From contig PMYF01000596.1 in the NCBI GenBank assembly GCA_003171295.1, forward strand, positions 7,293-16,959: a DNA stretch of 9,667 bases, in the 5' to 3' direction. Positions 7,150-9,667 of this stretch are shown piece by piece. A program made the translations under genes and the position numbers. Below the pieces are notes generated by a model, which saw only the letters and a program-made list of their open reading frames with translations, had not been told where the DNA came from and made no database searches. Each line of letters opens with the position of its first letter. Within the stretch, counting starts at the first letter, position 1. This DNA comes from Acidobacteriota bacterium. Lineage in GTDB: Bacteria; Acidobacteriota; Terriglobia; UBA7540.

Positions 7150-8148
7150 TTAAAAAAATCCCTTCGAAGATGCTATCGATTCCCAGTAAACAGGAAATGA
7201 TTTCACTCCATAGAAAAACGTGCTGAAATCCCTATACCAGCTCATGTTGCACTTATTACAGGGCACTGTTTCAAAGTCATCTTTTGTCATGGTAAGGATA
7301 TTGCCCAGCACCTGCGGAAGCTGCATACACGGCCTGACCTCACAAAACCAGTCAACAAACATGACACGAGATCCGCCCAGACACTCATAGCGTACCGTTG
7401 AGGGGTCTTTGAGGTACCGGATGATGTTCTCCATCGACACTCTGGAATTGACAATTGGATATCGTTTCCGCTTTTTGAGCTCAATAATGCTTTCAAGCGA
7501 CTTGATTACCAGGTCTCTTGATAGGCTGATCCCCTCTCCACCGAGTGGATATACTACTGATTCCGAGAAAGTCGGGTAACTGATTGAAATGAGGTCAAAT
7601 CCCATGTCAGTTGCTTTTGCGAAGACCTTTTCCATCTGATCGTGGTTATTGTTCCAGATGAGTATTGAGGCCATGGACTTAATTCTCGTCCTCTTAATCC
7701 TCTTCACCGCGTCTTCCACGTCCCTCATGATATGGGGAATCTGTCTGGACTCTTCAAGGACTTTAGGATCCTCAGAATCAAACGAGATTGAGATCATGTC
7801 ATTTCCGGCTTCATCAAGGAGATCAAGTCTATCATCCGTAATGAGTGAAGGGGCCGCATCAAGAACGGTATTATAGATGTTGCGGGAAGTGCATTTGCTA
7901 ACAAAAGCAATGATATTGGGGTGCATGAGCGGTTCCCCGCCCGTGAGAGTGATATGGGAAACGCCGAGGTCGGCAAGTTTATCAATAGCCAGCAGCGCTT
8001 TCTCCTTAGCGACAAACACCTTGGGTGTCTGCTTCCAGATGGCGCAGAAGGTGCATTTAGCAATGCATACATTGGTAACGGCAAATTCCGCTAAGCGTAA
8101 GGAACCGGTAAGGAACGTCCTAAGTATGTGTTTGTGTTTTGGGTTCAT
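7150..8148 (-). CDS. Radical SAM protein with twitch/SPASM-like C-terminal cysteines (332 aa)
   Basis: The N-terminal part has the radical SAM motif C28-x3-C32-x2-C35 (VTNVCIAKCTFCAIW), which binds the 4Fe-4S cluster that cleaves S-adenosylmethionine, and the TGGEP motif (69-73) that contacts SAM. The C-terminal part has Cys256, Cys269, Cys274, LGNI at 281-284, and Cys297-x2-Cys300. This follows the first half of a SPASM pattern (C-x12-[G]-x4-C ... C-x2-C), except that Cys269 sits where glycine is usual. The later SPASM cysteines are missing, so one auxiliary cluster of the twitch kind is likely. Such enzymes modify peptides, sugars or small molecules; the substrate here is unknown. The start has AAGGA seven bases upstream (8156-8160) and overlaps the end of a possible small ORF. 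GC content is visibly lower than in the permeases (29 of 60 bases at 7681-7740 against 39 of 60 at 5521-5580), suggesting transfer. Confidence 0.85.
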   Translation of the reverse strand: MNPKHKHILRTFLTGSLRLAEFAVTNVCIAKCTFCAIWKQTPKVFVAKEKALLAIDKLADLGVSHITLTGGEPLMHPNIIAFVSKCTSRNIYNTVLDAAPSLITDDRLDLLDEAGNDMISISFDSEDPKVLEESRQIPHIMRDVEDAVKRIKRTRIKSMASILIWNNNHDQMEKVFAKATDMGFDLISISYPTFSESVVYPLGGEGISLSRDLVIKSLESIIELKKRKRYPIVNSRVSMENIIRYLKDPSTVRYECLGGSRVMFVDWFCEVRPCMQLPQVLGNILTMTKDDFETVPCNKCNMSWYRDFSTFFYGVKSFPVYWESIASSKGFF

Positions 8149-8246
8149 CGAATCGTCCTTAGGTACGCCGGGATTTCCATTTTTGTTCCCGATTGTTCAT
8201 TAACCATGATTCCCATTTTGGCATCCTGAGCCACAGCAGTATACAT
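8145..8246 (-). CDS. Possible 33-aa ORF overlapping the radical SAM start (ATGA)
   Basis: An open frame from the ATG at 8246 to TGA at 8145-8147 encodes 33 residues, starting MYTAVAQDAK and ending EIPAYLRTIR. Its stop shares the bases ATGA with the start of the radical SAM gene, and that gene's ribosome binding site lies inside it, an arrangement typical of translational coupling. It begins just after an in-frame TAG (8262-8264). It has no Cys, and its low GC matches the enzyme gene rather than the DNA to its right. Against it: no good ribosome binding site for the ATG at 8246, although inner ATGs exist, and TATACT (8238-8243) could instead be a -10 box, making this a leader. It could be a peptide substrate, a coupling leader, the tail of a lost gene, or chance. 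Confidence 0.35.
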   Translation of the reverse strand: MYTAVAQDAKMGIMVNEQSGTKMEIPAYLRTIR

Positions 8247-8386
8247 CCTACAAGCCGTTCGCTACCGCAATTTTGCACTCCAGCCGCCAGCGCGCCATCT
8301 GGCAACCACGTATCGCGCCTCCGGGATGGAGCAAGCGTAGCGCGTCTATAACGGCATCAGACCTGTTGTGTAGGTCCACGGTCCTT

Positions 8387-8520
8387 GGGTAGCGCAGAGT
8401 TATTCGGCTCCGAGACGAATTACCCTGCGGCCATTTCTCATGGCGCGGCAATGAACAGGTCGAGATTTTGATTTTAAAAGCCGCAGAGGAAGGCAAAATG
8501 CGCCTACCTCTGCGCTACCC
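8387..8520. repeat. 134-bp segment bounded by 13-bp inverted repeats, with an internal REP-like hairpin
   Basis: GGGTAGCGCAGAG at 8387-8399 is the exact reverse complement of 8508-8520. The right end also forms its own hairpin: CGCAGAGG (8482-8489) with CCTCTGCG (8507-8514), extended past one mismatch by AGGC and GCCT, with loop 8495-8501. The right copy therefore looks like a complete REP-like element and the left copy like a half-element or the other terminus of a MITE. No target duplication is evident. Confidence 0.45.
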
Positions 8521-8534
8521 GCTTTGTTTTCAAT

Positions 8535-8564
8535 GGTTGCCATATAGCAACCTCGGTTGCTATA
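8535..8564. promoter_or_regulatory. Two mutually exclusive hairpins built on GGTTGC/GCAACC
   Basis: GCAACC (8547-8552) can pair either with GGTTGC on its left (8535-8540) or with GGTTGC on its right (8555-8560). The right-hand pairing extends to a 10-bp stem, TATAGCAACC (8543-8552) with GGTTGCTATA (8555-8564). Competing stems are the layout of an attenuator or RNA switch, but no leader peptide, T-run or adjacent start codon supports that, so it may be only repeat structure. Confidence 0.25.
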
Positions 8565-8600
8565 CAGCACCCTGCCCAGGGCTGACGTGTCAATGCTAAA

Positions 8601-8619
8601 GCCGGTGCGCAGCACCGGC
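8601..8619 (-). terminator. Probable terminator hairpin of the membrane-protein gene
   Basis: GCCGGTGC (8601-8608) and GCACCGGC (8612-8619) form an 8-bp GC-rich stem with a 3-base loop. On the - strand it begins 32 bases after the stop of the 8652-9164 gene and is followed by TTTAGC, a short, weak U-tract. It may be a weak terminator or another REP-like hairpin. Confidence 0.4.
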
Positions 8620-8651
8620 CACCCCGCTGTGCGCCCGCCGGCGAGCCCTCG

Positions 8652-9164
8652 TCAGTGCTTCAGCCAGAGCCTAAATAGGTCTTGGCTCGCGTAGATCATC
8701 AGAACCCCCATTACACGCAGCGTTATGCGGCAGGTCCGTAAGAAAGCCTCCGGCATTCGGCGTTCAGGAAAAAGAGTACGTAGACTCCACTCCAATAGCA
8801 GTTCCGGGTTAAACGCGACAAAGAAGCCGACGCTCACTATGAGCAATCCCAGCATGAGCGGAAGCCATTCGGGGTTGATAGCCCGCAGTAGAGGATTTGG
8901 TGCACTCCGGGGGTGCCCGCTTGGCTCTGGCGTGTAAACCGAACCGAAGCCTCCCACGAGGGCGAAAAAGCCAAAAAGCACAAATGCGAACCCGACCAGC
9001 CTCCTTTGCAGGCCGTTACCAACTTCACTTCCTTTGCCAACAAGAAATAAGCGCTCCAGCATCCTAGAGTACTTGTCTTGCGGAAGGAGAAGCGCCAGAA
9101 GCCCGACCAAGATAGTGACCGAGAGTATCGAATCTTGCACAAAGACAATTGCTCGGTCATTCAT
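8652..9164 (-). CDS. Small integral membrane protein of unknown function (170 aa)
   Basis: I do not recognise the family. The start at 9164 (MNDRAIVFVQ) was chosen because GGAGG (9171-9175) sits six bases upstream; the frame stays open to 9215 but an upstream start there has no ribosome binding site. Hydrophobic segments fall at about residues 6-28, 55-77 and 99-119, with a weaker fourth at 147-166 (ITLRVMGVLMIYAS), giving three or four membrane passes. Between the second and third is a short Pro/Ser-rich loop (79-95), and charged stretches (KYSRMLERLF, FPERRMPEAFLR) probably face the cytoplasm. No cysteine pair or catalytic motif stands out. The gene stands alone: the RAYT upstream is on the same strand but separated by a REP, and the next gene downstream is about 500 bases away. 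Confidence 0.7.
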   Translation of the reverse strand: MNDRAIVFVQDSILSVTILVGLLALLLPQDKYSRMLERLFLVGKGSEVGNGLQRRLVGFAFVLFGFFALVGGFGSVYTPEPSGHPRSAPNPLLRAINPEWLPLMLGLLIVSVGFFVAFNPELLLEWSLRTLFPERRMPEAFLRTCRITLRVMGVLMIYASQDLFRLWLKH

Positions 9165-9244
9165 TGTTAGCCTCCTGTTAATTGCAATCGGACAAAGTGC
9201 GAGACACAGAAACACCCGGAACTAGACCCCATGTCGGTCCAGCG

Positions 9245-9277
9245 GGTAGCCACGGTCAGTGGTTTGCTGACCGTGGG
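9245..9277. repeat. REP palindrome adjacent to the RAYT gene
   Basis: CCACGGTCAG (9250-9259) and its exact complement (9267-9276) close a 7-base loop. It lies seven bases after the stop of the RAYT gene, where REP targets of such transposases are commonly found. Edge bases (GGTAGCCACGG ... CCGTGGG) match the palindrome at 7067-7103 in reverse orientation. On the + strand it is followed by CTTTTCT and could also terminate transcription, but no + gene precedes it. Confidence 0.65.
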
Positions 9278-9283
9278 CTTTTC

Positions 9284-9667
9284 TCAGGCGCGATACCCCA
9301 AGGGCAATCGCACGTAATCAATCTGGATGGGGCACGCCGCTACCGTGGCCTTGTCCAAGGCAAAATTATTGTAACTCGACCACCGCCAATCTTCCTGCCG
9401 CTTCCCCAGCCCTTTGCGCACGCGGTTCAGGTGCATGTATTCCAGGCGCTCGTGGAATTCCCTCTCGTGGCGCACAAATCGATGCCAAAACTGATGCTGC
9501 CACAGCGGTCCCCGGCTGCCCCGCCGGGCATGAAGCCGCAACGTCATGGTCTTTTTCGCGTCGGGCAGCACCTGCTCAAGCAGCAGCGGGTACTGCGCCC
9601 AGATCAGGGCGTGCCAGGGGTCGGGCATCAATACGTAGCCGCAAAGCAGAAATCCCAGCCGTCGCCG
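9284..9667 (-). CDS. REP-associated tyrosine transposase (RAYT), 5' end outside window, HUH motif altered
   Basis: The frame is open from the window edge to the TGA at 9284-9286, showing 127 residues; the N-terminus lies beyond 9667. It matches RAYT proteins, single-domain Y1 relatives of IS200/IS605 TnpA that nick and join REP hairpins. Visible features in order: LLCGYVLMPDPWHALIW (7-23), GPLWQHQFWHRFVRH (53-67), LEYMHLNRVRKGL (75-87) with the likely catalytic Tyr77, and EDWRWSSYNNF (92-102). Known members read PDHWH or PDHVH at the metal-binding HUH motif; here it is PDPWH, so Pro17 replaces the first histidine and only His19 remains. The codon is CCC where CAC is expected, one base change (+ strand base 9618). 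The NPV of the tyrosine helix is also NRV. The frame is intact, so this may be a recently inactivated copy or one with altered function. A REP hairpin follows directly. Confidence 0.85.
   Translation of the reverse strand, partial: RRRLGFLLCGYVLMPDPWHALIWAQYPLLLEQVLPDAKKTMTLRLHARRGSRGPLWQHQFWHRFVRHEREFHERLEYMHLNRVRKGLGKRQEDWRWSSYNNFALDKATVAACPIQIDYVRLPLGYRA

Larger units (their letters stand above)
8247..8651. other. Noncoding region rich in hairpins and inverted repeats
   Basis: No convincing gene is seen between the possible small ORF and the membrane-protein gene. Open frames on the - strand (8248-8496 and 8400-8615) lack ribosome binding sites and run straight through the palindromes, so they are probably not coding. 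The region contains a 13-bp inverted repeat pair, two mutually exclusive hairpins and a terminator-like stem, described separately. The break in base composition near 8240 marks the edge of the low-GC radical SAM segment. Confidence 0.5.

Noticed and set aside
7150..8148. HpnH-like hopanoid radical SAM enzyme
   Set aside because: The N-terminal cysteine context (NVCIAKCTFCAIW) and the twitch-like C-terminus do not match what I know of that family, and no hopanoid gene is nearby.
8248..8496. 82-codon - strand frame upstream of the possible small ORF
   Set aside because: No ribosome binding site, and it begins in the internal hairpin of the inverted-repeat segment; probably noncoding repeat translation.
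8400..8615. 71-codon - strand frame
   Set aside because: It runs through the competing hairpins and the REP-like element, so the frame is explained by repeat sequence.

Overview
The window looks like part of an Acidobacteria (Acidobacteriota) chromosome. The main evidence is two large permeases of the ADOP family (acidobacterial duplicated orphan permease), which is known mostly as large paralogous sets in that phylum. A REP-associated tyrosine transposase (RAYT) and several palindromic intergenic repeats fit a repeat-rich soil-type genome. Most of the sequence is GC-rich, except for the radical SAM segment around 7150-8240. The phylum call is an inference from gene families, because no rRNA or other phylogenetic marker is present.

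Layout. 1-792 (+): the C-terminal 263 residues of an L-fucose/L-arabinose isomerase-like protein. 793-1090: an intergenic region with a nested inverted repeat of about 184 bp that encloses two identical palindromes in inverted orientation. 1094-1279 (+): a 61-residue protein with two CxxC knuckles and a strong ribosome binding site. 1407-1456: a GC-rich palindrome overlapping the end of the next gene. 1453-3858 and 4009-6447 (both -): two tandem full-length ADOP permeases, transcribed 4009-6447 first. A 104-bp block lying between them recurs upstream of the first gene (6518-6621) and carries the last codons of a permease (ALRYE-stop) with no gene attached, apparently the scar of a lost third copy. 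6622-7149: no gene seen, but a terminator-like hairpin on + and a REP-type palindrome. 7150-8148 (-): a radical SAM enzyme with a twitch-like C-terminal cysteine set, of visibly lower GC, overlapped by 4 bases (ATGA) by a possible 33-codon upstream ORF. 8247-8651: noncoding, rich in hairpins and inverted repeats. 8652-9164 (-): a small membrane protein of unknown function. 9245-9277: a REP palindrome. 9284-9667 (-): a RAYT, cut by the window edge, whose HUH motif reads P-W-H instead of H-W-H.

How parts may fit together. The ADOP pair probably forms a paralogous unit; no ATP-binding subunit is encoded nearby, as expected for the family. The REP beside the RAYT (9245-9277) and the palindrome at 7067-7103 share the same outer sequence in opposite orientation, so they look like one REP family, and they bracket the low-GC radical SAM segment. 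The best candidate for something undescribed is the possible peptide ORF plus radical SAM enzyme pair, but the sequence alone shows only a start/stop overlap and a compositional break, not a function.
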